DNA of 64,000 bases from Apricaphanius iberus (taxonomy: Eukaryota > Chordata > Actinopteri > Cyprinodontiformes > Aphaniidae): the NCBI GenBank assembly GCA_028564705.1, contig JAPXFQ010000203.1, forward strand, positions 1,426,001 to 1,490,000. Reading direction: 5' to 3'. Under the pieces are notes generated by a model. The model saw only the letters and a list, made by a program, of their open reading frames with translations. It had not been told where the DNA came from and made no database searches. Shown here one piece after another: positions 47,070 through 61,626 of the stretch. How positions within the stretch are numbered: the stretch's first letter is position 1; every line of letters starts with the position of its first letter. Made by a program: the position numbers and the translations under genes.

Positions 47070-50000
47070 CTAAATAAAGATAGGGACTGTTAGGCAAGAA
47101 AAACAAAACAAAAACAGGAAAACTGGGTTTCGGTACAGCTTTTAAAACATAAACAAAATATATGGTTTTATATGTTTGAATGTTCTTTTATTCATAAACT
47201 TAATTTAGTGTTTTTATAAGGTAGATATCAGACATATTCAAAGTGATATCTGACATGAAATCTACCTGAAATCAGACTAAACAAACAGAGTTATTGTTGG
47301 CACATTGGCATACTGCAGGAGTAAGCTGGAATGGAGACCACAACTTTAGCATGATACTGGATAAAAATATCACAGTCTTAATTAAAGCACTCAAACAGAT
47401 TGAAACAGTACCCTGGCTGAACCATTCGAAAATTCTAATATTATTATGGTTATAAGGAATATATTGATAACATTAAAACAATTAATAATAATATATAATT
47501 TTGAATTATAATTAACTTGGTCTCCACCATATTGATTGTATAACCCTGAAATGTATGAATTAAATAGGATATGTATTCATACATAAATACATATATTTTG
47601 TTTTGTATTTTCATTTAAGCTTAATATCAATTATATTAGTTTTTTTATATACAGTAGGTGTAGATATCTACAATGTAAAATGTGATATTATGAGGTAAAT
47701 GGGGTAAGAATTAAGTATTAACGTCTTCCAATTCATATTCTATGTTTATTTAATTGTTTTTATTGTTTATTTTATCTACATTTTATTATTTTATCATATG
47801 ATCTCGGCTTATGTTGATTGATATAATTTCTTTGTCACACAATGTTATTTTATACTTGCTTTATACCAATTTACATTTCTTACTTATTCATTTGAATAAA
47901 GATTTTATTCACTCATTCTCCTTCAAAATTTCTCTTGAAAAGACTTTCCAATCATCTAAGTTTCCTGGGTAAATGTCTGGGATTCAACTCCTAGACATGA
48001 AACCTCTTAGACAGCTCGAGTTTAACTTTTCCGTTAACTGTTGAATATTTGCATAATAAAAAGTAAGACCATGCAGGCTTGCAGCAATAATTTCAGTTCG
48101 AGTCTCAGACCTAAATGGTCCCTTTGCATCCCAGCCATGTGACAAAGTCAGATATCGTTCCCTGACTTAAGCTTGTTGAACTCAAATCTTTCATCAAACA
48201 CACAGAATTTGACATATTTCACTGCAGCTGAAGGAAAGCGTGATAGCAGCAGGTTGGCCCCATTATCTTTTTCCGTCTGACTTGCTGTTGGCTTACGTGA
48301 AATTGTAGTGAACCTGAGCAGAACATGAAAGGTGCTGCACTGACTGTGTGACGCCGCTGTAGGCCTCAACTCTGCTTTTGATGTGTTAATCCTGTCACAC
48401 TGATGCCAAAGCACTTGAGCGGCTCTGATACTGCCCAGAGGGGTCAGGGCTGCACTCAATGCAAGAGTTTTGACTGGCAATGTTTGACTAAACCTCACAC
48501 ATTAAGTTTAGTTTCACAAACAAGAGAGAGTCGCAGCATCACTCTGGCATCTGTTGAGGTGGGTGAAAAGTGTGAATTTAATTGGGAATGACTCCCATTT
48601 TAGCAATGGAAATATTTGATTAGCACATCTGTTAGGCGCAGTTGCAGAAAATAGATAAACAGTTTACTTCTTCCAATTATTTACGCACAGAAGGGGGAGA
48701 TGAGTTTTATGTAAAGTACTGACATGAAAAGATGTGTTTAATTGTGAATTCATTATGCAAAATGAATAATCTGCATTCTTTCAACCAGCTGGAATAATCA
48801 AAGGTTTTTTAGAGGCTGCATTTCAAAGGAATCCAATAGGATTAATAGAAACATATAGTTTTAACTTATGAGTATTACAAATGTCTGATGACTGAAACAA
48901 GTACGAAATAAATATGAATCCGGGAAAGGTCTGCCTTTCATGTCATTGCTGGTTGAATAAATAAGGGTGCCTACTAATGCAATACTCTGAAACAAACACT
49001 AGGTGGTGGTGTGTTTCTAGTAAATGAGCTGAAGGCAACAAGAAGGAAGATTGGAAATAGAACTAATAAAACATGTCAAGCAGCAATCTTTTTGCTAAAG
49101 ACATCAGGCTTCAGTTAACCTCAGATCAGCTGCATGGAACTGTTGTATGTGAATGCAAAAAACTGCACAAATGCATCTAACACATCCTTGGAATCACAAC
49201 AACATAATTTGTCTTTGCATGTGAGGGAGAAGCGCATTACAATCAGCTATTACAGCACTGACAGCTCTGACATCCTCATTAAAATCACAACAAGAATCAC
49301 AGAAGATGACACCTCCCCCTCTCCCTTCAGACCAGGATATTATTCTGTATTTGTTTTCACTGATATAACAAATGACTCTTATCATGATAGGTGATAGCTG
49401 CTCCGACAATAAAATGGCTCTGCTCTATAATAAGGATTGACAAGACGGACGAAAAGAGCGATCACTTAAGAATCATTTCCTCCTTGTGTGACTCTTGGAA
49501 ATCAAATTTTAGGCAGACTTTCAAAAAGGATTAAGAGTGAAAAATATTTTCTCGGTTTTACTGTTTGGTTTCTTTCACCTTTGCAGAACAAGTTTCAGAA
49601 ATGAAGCATTAGCATTAAATGTGTGTTTTCAATCTCCAGTTTTAATAAAATATTATGTAAATGAAGCATATACTGTATTAATGTCAAACAGTTTTGTTCT
49701 GAGTTGAGACATTTTGTTTTTAAGATTGATAAATTGAATATATTATAAAGATTAATTTAAATTCAAAAATTATCTTTGGACTATTTCTGATGACTTTCAG
49801 ACTTTATGTTTAGATTGTGCCATCATCACTATAATACCTGGGATTTTCTCAACAAACAAGAAAGAAAGAAAGGCAGTTCTCCCATATTCATCATAACTTG
49901 TTGTACATTTAAAAAGACTGATTTAAAAGAACATCACAAGCGACAGAGTTTATAATTATTGGCTGTTAGGGAGAGTGCCGAATTCCCTCCCCAATTTCTA

Positions 50001-53000
50001 GATTTGTGATAATGTATTATGACTAGACAGGTCGTGCATAAACACCTTTTTATTTACTATTGCAGGTTGTAGTTTGGAGTCGACAGTGCATGTGTCAAAG
50101 TTTGTGTCTGATAAACCGTTAACAGCTGAGAGACTGCAGCTCAAGTTAAAATACACTTGAGCTCTGTAGGACAAATAACCAAAACACAACAGCATGTTCA
50201 TCTCTGGTTCAGACTTCAGTTATTGCAAGAGCCTAATGGCAGTTACTTCAAGATTGGCAGAATTTAGAAGGTTTAGGGGGGAATTAGTGTACTTTTTTAG
50301 GGCCAGGTTGGTTTGAAAAGCTATTTGTTTCTACAAAATAAAATAAAAATGTCAAAACTTGCGCTAATATTTAAATATTTGTTTTGGATCATCTACTCCC
50401 ATAGATTCCTTCCACCATTTCTTGATTTTATAACATTTATACACAAAGCCATGGGCCATGGTGCTCAAGCACTAGTGATGTATTGTATCTGTACAAATGG
50501 TGAAGTAACCCAGTTACTAAATTTCTACCCCCCCCCTTAAGATAATCACATCTCTCCAATAATTAACAGATGGACTTTAAATGCATTGTGAGCAGGTGCT
50601 AAACAAGAAGAAGAACGTTTACTACAGACATAGAAAGTCTTGTTTATTTTAGTCGCGGGTTTTATTTTGCTTTTTATGCTCTCCTCTGATTATAATTTAC
50701 ATTTGACTTTTCTAATTACATTTTTTTATTTACTAAATAGAAACTATATTTACACTGCATGATCAATAGTTAAGATAATCAAGATGAAGACCCATTTAGG
50801 TAAATCTTTACAGTCTTTTGATAGTACAAATGATACCTTTGAAGAAATGATGGCAGGAACAGAAATGAACATCAGGGCATAACTTAAAAAAGATTTACAG
50901 GGATCTGGTGAAATAAACCATACATTGCATGCACCTATTAAGATGAAGGTGATTTTTATAATAGCTAAAAAAAAGTAATTCATCAATATGCATTCTCAAT
51001 CACAACTTGCAGATGCTCTAAAGGTTGTGTTGTCTGTTATTTCCTTTCCCCTTCAGCTCTGTTTTTTCTCACAAGCCCCATTTTCTTGCCTCCTGTCGTG
51101 AACCATAAATAATTTCATTGTGTTTTTCTCCTTCTGTCTACCTTCTAACTTAGACTCTGCATGGCTTCCTTCCAATTTCCACTCTCCCCCCTCTCTCTCT
51201 TACTAAGTCCAAAGCAAAAGTGAAGGTTTCATGGCTAGCTGACCTGAGATCCTGGAGCAAAACTTCAATTCAGGGGTGATTTGGGAATAAAACCAGGGAT
51301 TTTCCTCCCCTCTGATCTGCAGTGTGGGCTCGGTCTACTCTGTACTTTTTGTTTAGTTTTTTTCTCACCCATTGTATTTCTGTGACCACCTTCTTTTCAC
51401 CTCACTTTGAGCTACAGCATCATTCATATTTGTTGGCACCCCTGCTAAAGATGTACAAGGAGCCTTAAAGTAAATAAAATACAACTTTTTAATTACTAAA
51501 TGATTAAGGTAAGTATCCATATCCTTGCATTCACTTTCTGACTTGGATATCAAACACATCTGATTTATTAGTCTGCCATGTTTGTTTATCTTTCCCATTT
51601 CAAAGAATGGCAAACAGAGCTTTTTTGTGATGTCTTCTTAATACAGCAAGGAAAGAGGAAACCACTTAAACATTCCCTTTTTTACTATGACATTATGCTT
51701 ATACAACTGAAATTGATTTATTTCAAGGCTATTTAATAAAGTGAAAATAAAGGTTGAAGCCCTGAATGAAGGGTGAGGGTACAGTAGTGTAGCCTTTACT
51801 AAAATTATTAATTATCAAAGGGGCTCAATTTTTGTTGCTGGTTTCTTTTTCCATCTTCTCTTTTGATGAGATTACTGCAAACAGTAATCTCATCTTCTGC
51901 AAACAAACACTTTTAAATCAAGTTCAGACCACTTACACATTTGTCATACCTATTCCATACTTTCCCAGACTTAAATTATGCAAAATACTTAAAAGAACCC
52001 TCACAGCCTGCTTTAAATTATAAACAGTACGAATAAAAAGGTTAATTATTAACATACAGTGTGTTCCCCTCTTGGTTTCCTTGGGAAAGGAAATCAAATC
52101 TCAAAATGATATGTTCATATTTTATTTAAATCAATAAAACATGGCTATAACTACATCAAATATAATTCTTTTTCCTGCTGCCTACAAATCTTTAGCACAA
52201 CACAAGATAGGACATATTCAATAGTAAGTAGCACCTGCAAATATCCTGTATTGCATTAAAGCTCACACAAATTAGTGGTGTGTTCTCCAACTAACACCAC
52301 ACCTTTAAATGTGCTTGTATGACCAACACAATCCACTTAAAAAAAGTGCGTATGTATAAATGCGCAGGAGTGTTTATCTGCAGTAAAAGTAATTAACTAA
52401 CCTAAATGAATAAACATGCGGAAAATGTTTACAGACAGTAATTACTTCTAAAACACAACAGCATGAGTCAGAGATAATTGAGTTAGGAAGCTTAAATGCT
52501 TTCTGTTTAAAGGCTATTGATGTATTTCTAAAATACTCATGCAGTTTGTTTGTGCATGTTCCAGATAAAGTGAGCAGATTGACAGATGATGAATTTCAGT
52601 GTCCAGAGGCGGTGTCCTTCTTTCATACAATCCAATGCACACTAGTCTGGGGTCTCATTTATAAAGATTGCTTGCATACAAAACGGGGTCTGAAAACTAC
52701 GTAACCATTTTTACAAGCAAAGTTTAGGATTTATAGAAAAAAACATGGTGGAAAAATGTGTGCAACTTTAAGCACACCAAGGATCTTGCTTACGCACTTT
52801 TAGGACATGGAGGACATTGACAGTGCAGAAGGAAGGATACCAAAATTTTGAATTTAAGCCACATTTTCAGACTTGTAGAGCATTGCACACACAGATGAAC
52901 ACAATCAACACACAAACTTCTCCCCCGTCCCGTCTATGGGAACTGAGAATAAAAATGAGAATTTGATTTTTTAAAAATTCTCTAACTAAGAATTATATTC

Positions 53001-53439
53001 ATGTTTATGTTTTCAGATTTTATATTATTTGCATGTATTGGGGCATGTGTGAAAAACAAATATCCTGGGGAGTCCCAGCCTAATTCTGCAAAATGGATGC
53101 GCAGGCACTCATTGAAGATTCTTTTGGATGATACTTTTTAAAAGTAGTTTTGAAGCGCACCTTTTCGCCATGCTTTAAATATCTAGGAGTGTTTAAACTT
53201 ATGTTCTAGTGTGATTTAGTTTTATTTGTTTTAATTTGCTTTGATTCCAGTGTTACTGTCGCTACAAGAGATAATGATTGCCTATACTGTCATTGAAACT
53301 TCATATTTAATATTCTTATTTGTTTCATCTCTTGTGGTGCTGTTTTTATTTTTTTTATTTTTAAGTTTTTATTTTTTACTCTTGTCTTCTAACACATTTT
53401 TTTGTAACTATATTTGTGTCTTTTTATGTGAAAACTTTG

Positions 53440-53480
53440 CCTGAGTAAAGCTCTATATAGTAGATCAACATTGATTGATT
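53440..53480 (+). mobile_element. L2-like LINE 3' tail
   Basis: AGTAAAGCTCTATATAGTAG followed by ATTGATTGATTGATTA resembles the tail of the L2-like LINE ending at 27822. Upstream T-rich DNA (53220-53440) may be more of its 3'UTR, but no coding part remains. Confidence 0.4.
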
Positions 53481-54519
53481 GATTAAATAATGATGATGAA
53501 ATAAAACAGTTTTCTCTGCCTCCACATGCCTGCAGCTGTGTCTTTCTCCACCTCTTGGTTGCCATTGTTACCCTTGAAACGTGCCATATTAGCCAGCTTA
53601 AGTCAGAATATTCCCTAGACACTTTGCATTGACCATTTATGGCAGAAAGTGGGTGTGTAGTGTGGTGTTATTCTATATATGTTTAAACTTTTATTATTCA
53701 GAAGGTAAAAGACTGTTTATATAGTTTGCATGGTTGTAAAAATGGGTCTGTCACTATTGTTTATGCAGGTAAGCTTTTAAGTCATAAAACTCTGGGGTGA
53801 GTTTTATTGCAAGGCTGTAAAAGCAGGATGTGTAGATAAAAACTGGGAGAAGAGTTTGGGGGAAGCAGATAGCAATTTAACCATAATTCTTTATAATGAA
53901 CCTTTGACCCAGAACAGAGACGACCCATCTTCGGACTGCATAATTCTCTGACAGCAAATCATGGCTAAGAGACTGTTTGGAAATGATCTGATTGGAGTAA
54001 GATTCGAGGGAGAAGAAACGCCTAGAGGCCCGGTTGTCTATAAAGCTGTGAAATGAAGATCAGTTAATTGTTCAGATTTCTTTAAATCTGGACCACAGAG
54101 GAAATTACGGGGGCAAGTTCCTCTGTAAAACTGCAATTTGTTAATCTGTTCAAAATAAATGTTAAACTGGAAATTGGCTCCATTTTGTCTCTGCTTGAAC
54201 ATGCATTGAATTACTTATGATAATTATTTAATTCAACAGTAGGAAGGGGGATATGATCCAGAAAAGGTTGAGAACGTTTCTACAAAGAGTCTGATTTATA
54301 AAGCGGAGATTGCATCTAGCTATGCTTACTCCAAGTTTGATAGATCAGAAATCTTCTAGGCATAGGTCAAAAAAAATTGCTGAGCCTAAGTGCAGTTTTA
54401 GTGAGGATTCTGGGCAAACTTTTATAAATTAGACCCCTCGTCTGTAAAGGTCCGTTGTAGAAAGTTAGGGATCAAACTGCATCATGAAAACAAGGGACTA
54501 AAATAAGACATTGTAATGG

Positions 54520-55270
54520 CAGCATCAAGCTTTTATGAATGCTGTCCAACAGAAGTAATGGGGAAGTTGGTCAGAGCTGATGGGAAAGGTGGATGCAGCA
54601 ACACAAGGCAATCCTAGAGGAAAACCTGCTGGATGGTACAGAAGACTTGACGATCCCTTTCCAGCAGAACAAAAAGCCCACATACATAATCAGGGCAATA
54701 GTGAAATAGTTCAAAGCATATTTATGTGTTAGAATTTCTCAGACCCTAAATCAACTGTTTGAACCACTTCAGAATTGCTGTTGACAGACATTTCACATCT
54801 AATGTGACTGAGATTGAGCACTTATGCAAAGAAAAATGGGCTCAAATATCACACTCAAAAATTGCACACATAAAAAAAAAACACCCCAAAAGGCCTGTAG
54901 TTGTAATTGCAGTGATAGGTGGTGGTAACAGTATCATGTTGGTTGCAGCTTCTAAATTTTTATTGCAGGACTACCCAGTGTTTAACTCCATTCATCTTCG
55001 TATTACCTCAGACCAGCTTCCCTGTCCCTGTTGAACTAATTATTATCATGCTACCAACTCTGCTTCCTGTATTCCTTGGTATTTATTATAGTACTTGTTC
55101 ATTAATGTTCATACAGGTGGACTCTGTTTACTAATTAAATGTATTTAGTTGTATCAGCATAAAGGGGGCTGAATGCAAAAGCAAAGATTAAAACTAAAAA
55201 CAATGCATTCTTTTCCTTCTACTTTGCAATTACCGTTTGTGGTTTACCATGTTAAAGTGGTTTAACATTA
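54520..55270. mobile_element. Degenerate Tc1-like transposon remnants
   Basis: In plus orientation, 54520-54950 matches transposase DNA of the Tc1-like family: GGTCAGAGCTGATGGGAAAG near 54571, CAATCCTAGAGGAAAACCTGC near 54609, AAAGCATATTTATGTGTTAG near 54713, and TGTAATTGCAGTGATAGGTGG near 54902. A piece near 55007 (CAGACCAGCTTCCCTGTCCC) is the family read in the opposite direction. Then 55110-55200 (CAGGTGGACTCTGTTTACTAATT, AAGGGGGCTGAATGCAAA) is plus again. At least two overlapping or rearranged copies are implied. Confidence 0.6.
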
Positions 55271-57229
55271 GTATCAAACTTTAATTTTTGAAATATGAAC
55301 TCACACAGTGACTCATTGCTGGATAAATGCCAGTTCTGTCAGCTAGGAAATGCTCCATCCCCCCCTTCAAATATCTCAAATGGTATAAGAACAACTCTCT
55401 CTTGTTAAATTGTCAGCCCTTGTCCGTGCACATATCTGTGGGTTGTCAGCATATCCCCCTGGCTTCTAGTCTGAGCTAATTTAGTGCAAGTTCAATCTAA
55501 TCACAGACTCGACAGCAGGTCTTACCACTCAAACCACAATTGCCAGGCAATGGCTCAATCAACCTATTTTTCCTGGCAACTGTTCCTCCTGTCTGTGTTA
55601 AAATAGTTTTTCATTTGATATGAAAGGAGCATTCTTCCTGCATCTCAATTACTGAGGTCAGCGAGTGGGTTCGGCTCATACCGAGACCTTGGCCATACCA
55701 CACGTCTGTCCAAGACAAGTGACCACGTTGAGGAGAAACCAAAAATTGCCTCACCAGGAGGAAGGACACAGTAAGAATAACTCTGCCTTTTCATCACATT
55801 TTTTGATTGTTGTGTGGGGTAAATACACACAACAAAATCTGAGGCTGACAACCTGCAGTGTCAACTATCGGAGGAAAACTTTGTCTGACATATCATAAAG
55901 GATTCCAAAAATGATTCAGGTCAACCCATTAACACCAAAGTCTCTCAACCAAGACCTGCCATCTGGCTCTGAAGCTATTTTAGCATATTAAAGAAAGTGC
56001 ATCAGTAGAAATAACATTTACCAGCCTAAAGCTCACCATGGTGTAAATGGCGTGTGAGGTAATGTTTTGAAAAGCTGTTGTCGCCACTTTGGCACGTCCA
56101 CTTTGTCCTTGTCTGGAAATATTCACCTCAAATGTGACTGGCAGTCCTGCTTAGAGGAGGTAACTGCCAGAGTGCATAAAGATGTGGGGTGTTCTTGTTC
56201 GATCAATATCCATATGTTTCCCCTTTGTGACTTTGCAACAGATGAGACTAGAAAGACATCACATTGCTATTTAGTGTGCATGATGGAGACAATACACCAG
56301 AGGAAGACACAGAAAAAACAACATTTTATTTCTTATGCTGTTGGAAATGCTTGCCATGTGTTGACGATAAATCAATTTTTAGAAGCATTCCCTTGACCCC
56401 TATGCATCATTCAACTCTCTTCTTATTTCTGGTGATTACTGCTGATTATAATGCTGGACACATCTATTGCTAACCCTGTTAAAGACATGTGAAAAGACCG
56501 AATTAATTGGTATCATTGCAGTGGACTTTTGCAAAACCCCACTTTTCCAATAGGACAGCACTTATTCTTTCTTCTATAGCATATCATAAGCTTGGAACAT
56601 GCAGAGAGTGGGACCTTTCTAAATTTCTCAAGATTGCCCATAGTCCTTTGTATTCTCATGTTCTCATCACTTCAGATCACCCCATGGATTTAGATAGTTA
56701 TGAAAGGGGATTAGTTTTGTTTAACAATTTCTGTGTTGATTTTGCCACATCTTGGATATTTAACCTACTACAATATCCAATGACAACCAATTTTTAATTG
56801 GTCAAACCAAGTTCACCAGACTTTTTAGTTTTTTATAACTCATCTGTTTAGATTAAATTTAAAGGTACAACATGTAAGGTTGACATCTTTTGGTCAAATT
56901 GAAGTACTGCAGAGCATGAAGAAACCCTGCAAATCACTCTCAGCCCTTTGTAATGTTTAAGGAAGAGTTGCCAGAACAAACAGGATGACAAGTGAAGATG
57001 AGTTATACACAATACGTTGCTAACTTAACTGCAATATTGAGTGGATGGTGTTTGCAAAAATAAGCTTGAGATATTTTTAAACAAGACTTTTTTTTTATTT
57101 ACTGCTAGCATTGTTAGCTCAACTTTAACTTTTAGCTGTGTCAGATTACAAATGGAGGCATAGTGTTTGTGTTGAAGACTTGGCAACCTTGCGTGGTCAC
57201 ATGAGATTAGCTTCGTCCATACTTGTTAT

Positions 57230-58990
57230 GTGAAGCATGGACGCCGGACAGATTTTGTAAATACTGACTACATCCCAAAGTGGCATTTTGAAATTGACAA
57301 AAACTTGCAACCATCCAGCTGGCAGAAAGCGAAATATGTTTCAATGTAACCTTCCTTCCAACCAAGGGGCAAACTCCGCCCGCAGAATGTGAAGCCAACC
57401 AGGAAGTGGCAAAAATTGCAGTTCCTCCCTCATCCACTGGGGCTTGGCTCCAAAAAGGAGCAAATTCCAATCAACTCCCATGTTTAAAAGGCCAACTTTA
57501 CAGCAACAATAAACATGTTTACAGCCTGGTTCAAAAAACCATTTTAGGTTAGATAGTTCAGGTTTACTGTCATGACAACTCTGAGGGGGGTGAATTTTTT
57601 TGTAACTCCTCCGTTTATTTATAATTTAATCTTGAAATTCTGAATAATTAGGGGCGTGTCCTTTTGAATTGACAGGTCAGTCTAGGCAAACCCTGCTGGC
57701 TAATGGTGGCTAACCTTAGCTGTTTTTTTTTTGTTTTTTTTGTAGCTAAAAGCTTGCACCTTAGTCTGTTTCGGAAGGCCTTTACAGCCTGGGACTAACG
57801 TAAAGACTTCAGTCATTTGGTGTTTCTGAACTCCACTATCAGTTGCCTCTGCAGTTTTGATTCGGTTTTGGATGTTAATCATGCACTTATTGGACAAAGA
57901 TGGCTTGCTGTGGTATTGATTACAGTAACAGACTGTCCAAGAAGTCTCTGCTTTGGGGAAGCCTTTATACGGGCTGATGCTTCACCAGCAGTGGGGAGAG
58001 AATTTCTGTCAGGTGGCCAAGAGGAATGCTATTCCGATCTGAGCTTTGATCTGTTTCTACAAGCGAGTTGGAGCAGGCAACTGGTTGTGTAGCAGCACAG
58101 CAGCAAAGTAGGCAGGACAGAGAAGCCGCAGCATCAAGAGCGGGAGTCGGCTAAATCAGGCTGGAAGACTTCAGAGTCGGACTCTAGATAGACTGGATGA
58201 CCGGAATACAGTTGGAGCCATGAATGGAATGGACGTCTGAGATGTGAGGTGAATCAAAAGTCTTTTATTTTTTAAAGAGGATCTGAGTTATCATGATGAC
58301 TGTTTTTTACTGGATGTTTTGTTATGCTCATCTCCCCCAAATGTCCTCACCCTCCACGGATGGTATGGAAATACAACCATTTTAGGCCTTAGTGACCCAG
58401 CCCATTTGGGTCTTGAAATATCGATATGTGTTCCCCAATCGATATGTTTCTGGGTCTAAAGTGATCCTAGTTGAAAAACGGGACAAAAGTCTCTTGAACG
58501 CGGCCTTTAGCTGAAACCGGCAGCAGCCTATGTTAGTTTCAGTCAGCTCTGGACTAGCTCCCGACTAGCTGGTAGCTATTGTCAGCTCGTAGCGTCAACT
58601 CTCCGCCCCCAGCCTCACAGCGTCACTCTCAGCTCCACCTCTGCCCATTTTTGGAGTTTCTGAGAGTGACAAGGCGAGTGACGCCTTTGGGAACCACCCA
58701 GTTGGCTTCATTTCTGCTCTTCAGAAACGTATGGGTGATGTCAACAAGGGTAGTCCATTGTTTTTTTACAGTCTATGCTTCCAACATGATTGGGACATTA
58801 GACTGTTTTGTGATTGTTTCACTGTAAAAGTCGGACATGTTGCCCCTTTAAATCTGAAATTATGAATTAATACGAGTGTGTCCTTTTGACTGACAGGTAT
58901 CTGATTAGCCGTTAGTGCTAGCACATATTCAAGTTTTTTATGTGCATCTTCACATTGGGTGCCAGTAAATGTGGCTAACACTGTGCATCC
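57230..58990. repeat. Composite dispersed repeat
   Basis: Two diverged direct copies of a module are seen: TTGAAATTCTGAATAATTAGGGGCGTGTCC...TTGACAGGT near 57631 and AAATCTGAAATTATGAATTAATACGAGTGTGTCC...TGACAGGT near 58851. Other parts (GTGAAGCCAACCAGGAAGTGGC near 57389, TTTTTTACAGTCTATGC near 58762) resemble widespread fish repeats. The 57680-58600 interior is GC-richer and unrecognised. Superfamily unknown. Confidence 0.4.
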
Positions 58991-59849
58991 TTTTTTGAAA
59001 AGCAAAATTTGACAGCTTAGTTTGGATAAACAAACATCTCAACAATGCATCAATCCAGGCTGTGTCTCTTCCTGATGTGTTTCCTGGTGACAGTACTGTC
59101 AGGCTTAAATTATATGACTCTCTGTGAACAGATACATAACAAAAAGATGGTTCAGTAGTCATTTGAAAACGGCTTTTTATCTGCCATCTATTCCTATTTC
59201 CAGCCTAGGTTTCACACAAAAGAATAAATGCATTGCAATCCATCCTAATGATATATCCAACAAACACTGTGGAACTAACACTGTTGAGGCATCACTTATC
59301 AGTGTTGCATGAACAGATTGGAAAACCTCCTTCTGTAAATAAATGCTTCAAGGCACGTTGGCACAACCGCACCACTACGTCTAGCTAAATTTGTTGGTGT
59401 GCTTTCCGTGATGGGGCTGTCAAATTGAATCTTAATCTATATCATAGTCAGAAACAATTGAACTGAATTTAATCACTCAATTCTCCTAAGACCCTTGAGG
59501 CACAACTTTGCTTTAAATATTTTTATCGTTTGTTTTAGGAAAAACAATTCATCATGCCTATAATTCAATGTGACGGCAAATCACTTTGTACACCAAAAAG
59601 AAACATGAAAATGACTGGTTCTGAAAATAGTTGCCACAGAAGGATGCATGAATATAAAACAATATATTATGCCTCTTTCGATTCATTTAATCTAATATAA
59701 CTTCATGAAAGAAAACAATCCTTTTGGATATTACGGCAATGGATTGAATGTTTCATTAGTCAGACAGTATTTAATATGCTAGCTTTATTTTTAGTATTAG
59801 ATATCTCTACATTTTTCATGTGACTTGTGCCTGACCTGACATCTACTTT

Positions 59850-60360
59850 ATTTACGGACAAATTGCTTTATATTGTTGCTTGGGTAACAAGTGTCTACTC
59901 TCAGCAAATAGAGCTGCAGGGTATACTCAGTGGCCCATTTAAATATTACAACCTCAAACCATTTGCTCAGTCCCATGGTAGCTGCACAGTTTCGGCAATA
60001 TGCTTTATCATAGGGCACAAAATGTATCAGGCAATGATCCCTCAGTGAGAAGAAAATGACAGAATATTGATGAGACAGTGGTGAGTTTGTGCATGAGGCT
60101 CGCCCAAGGCTACAACAAGAGACATTTGAAAAAGATAGATGATTAAAGGAGAGCTGCACTCGGTGGAGTACAGACTGAGCTATCACTGGCAAGCCCGCCT
60201 TCCCCCCATGTTGCCCATTTTCCCTGGAGAGGCAAGAAGCCTTGAGCATAATGGGGCCAGTGTACCTCATTAATATATTGACACATGTGAAATGTAGCAG
60301 AGCGTGCAAGACACCAGCATTAGTCCGTGAGAATGATTTGGCGTTACCCCCCATGCTTCA
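59850..60360. promoter_or_regulatory. Candidate conserved non-coding block in a gpc6 intron
   Basis: About 500 bp of low-repeat, balanced-composition DNA in an otherwise AT-rich intron. It is open for 168 codons on the minus strand but with no domain, no acceptor/donor pair and no glypican likeness. Short cores include TTTAAATATT, GATGATTAAAGG and TCATTAATA. A developmental enhancer is possible; this is inference. Confidence 0.25.
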
Positions 60361-61626
60361 ACAGATAACAGCTGCCTTGATATTTGGTTTTTCAGCTAAA
60401 ATGAGGTGAATTGGTTTCAATGACATTGTGGGAGCCTCGAAATGAAAAAAAAAAAATAAAATAAATAAGTAAAAAGGTATCGAGGCAAGACTAAATCTGT
60501 TTAACAAGCCACAGGGTATCCATTTACTAAAGCATAATCACAAATCAATTGGTAGATCATGAACTTAATGAAGAAATTTGACTAGTTTGTTTTCTCTGCC
60601 TAGGAGGTAATGTTTTCAGCAGGGTTTGTTTATTTGCCTATCTGTAAGTTACTAGAATACCTGAAAAGGTTATAGGAGCATTTTGATGAAGTTATCAAGA
60701 AATGTCTGCAATGGTACCAGGAACGAGTAATTTGATGAATTTGGTGTGATTCTGATCACTGTCCAAGGGGTGTGTATGCTTTTCTAGTTGTATATAGTTA
60801 ACATATCATTAAACTGTGTAATTCCGATAAAATCCAGTGGTGGTTTAATGCATTCTGCATATATTAACAGAATACTGTTCACTAGCCATGTTCAAAGACC
60901 ATGACACAGCAAAGTGATTTTACTGGTTTTTCATTAAAGTTAAAGGTTGAAGCTCAATTATGGTTAGTGGGCAAGTAAAATGAAGGAGAATGCACTGCCA
61001 GAGCATTGTGGTGCAGGCTGACAAATAACACACACTGGCGCCTTTAACAGTCATCAGAGAGGTTGCGCTGAAGTGTGCCGAGGCAGGACATATTACTGGA
61101 CACTGGCCATTGGAAGCAGGAATGATTATGATAAAAAAATTAAAAAAATAAATAAAAAGGTTAAGAAATGATTCCTGTGCACTGTGCTTTGGCGTTTTAA
61201 AAGCTTTTGTGGGTTGCTTCATAGAGTGAATGAGCAGAATGAATAATTTTAAAACAGTAGAAACAATTATTATTATTATTATAATTATTGTTATAGATTG
61301 CATAAACTGAACATCAATGTTCACTAATTGTTAAACAAGACTCTAAAGAAATAGGAGGTTGTAGGAGGAGTAGGGATCAGCAAAATTGAAATAAAACATC
61401 CCAACAATTTATATAAATAAAAAGTAGCTCATGTAATGTACTCACAGTATAGGATACTTAGTTACTTTTTTGACAGCAGTAAGAGAGTCTTTCCGGAGTG
61501 GTGCCAGAAAGACATTGGGAGGTAAATCTCAAAGTAATCGCTTTTTCATTAGATAACTTTTTTAAAAGTGCAATCACAGATTAAATACAGATTTATGCAT
61601 CAAAATGGAAGTGCTGCACGTTTAGC

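Noticed and set aside
57207..57470. 87-codon minus-strand frame with Cys and Trp residues
   Set aside because: Falls in a widespread fish repeat (GTGAAGCCAACCAGGAAGTGGC type), so not a gene.
59848..60354. 168-codon minus-strand open frame as a protein-coding gene or gpc6 exon
   Set aside because: No glypican motifs, no splice sites at its edges and no recognisable domain; kept only as a candidate non-coding block.
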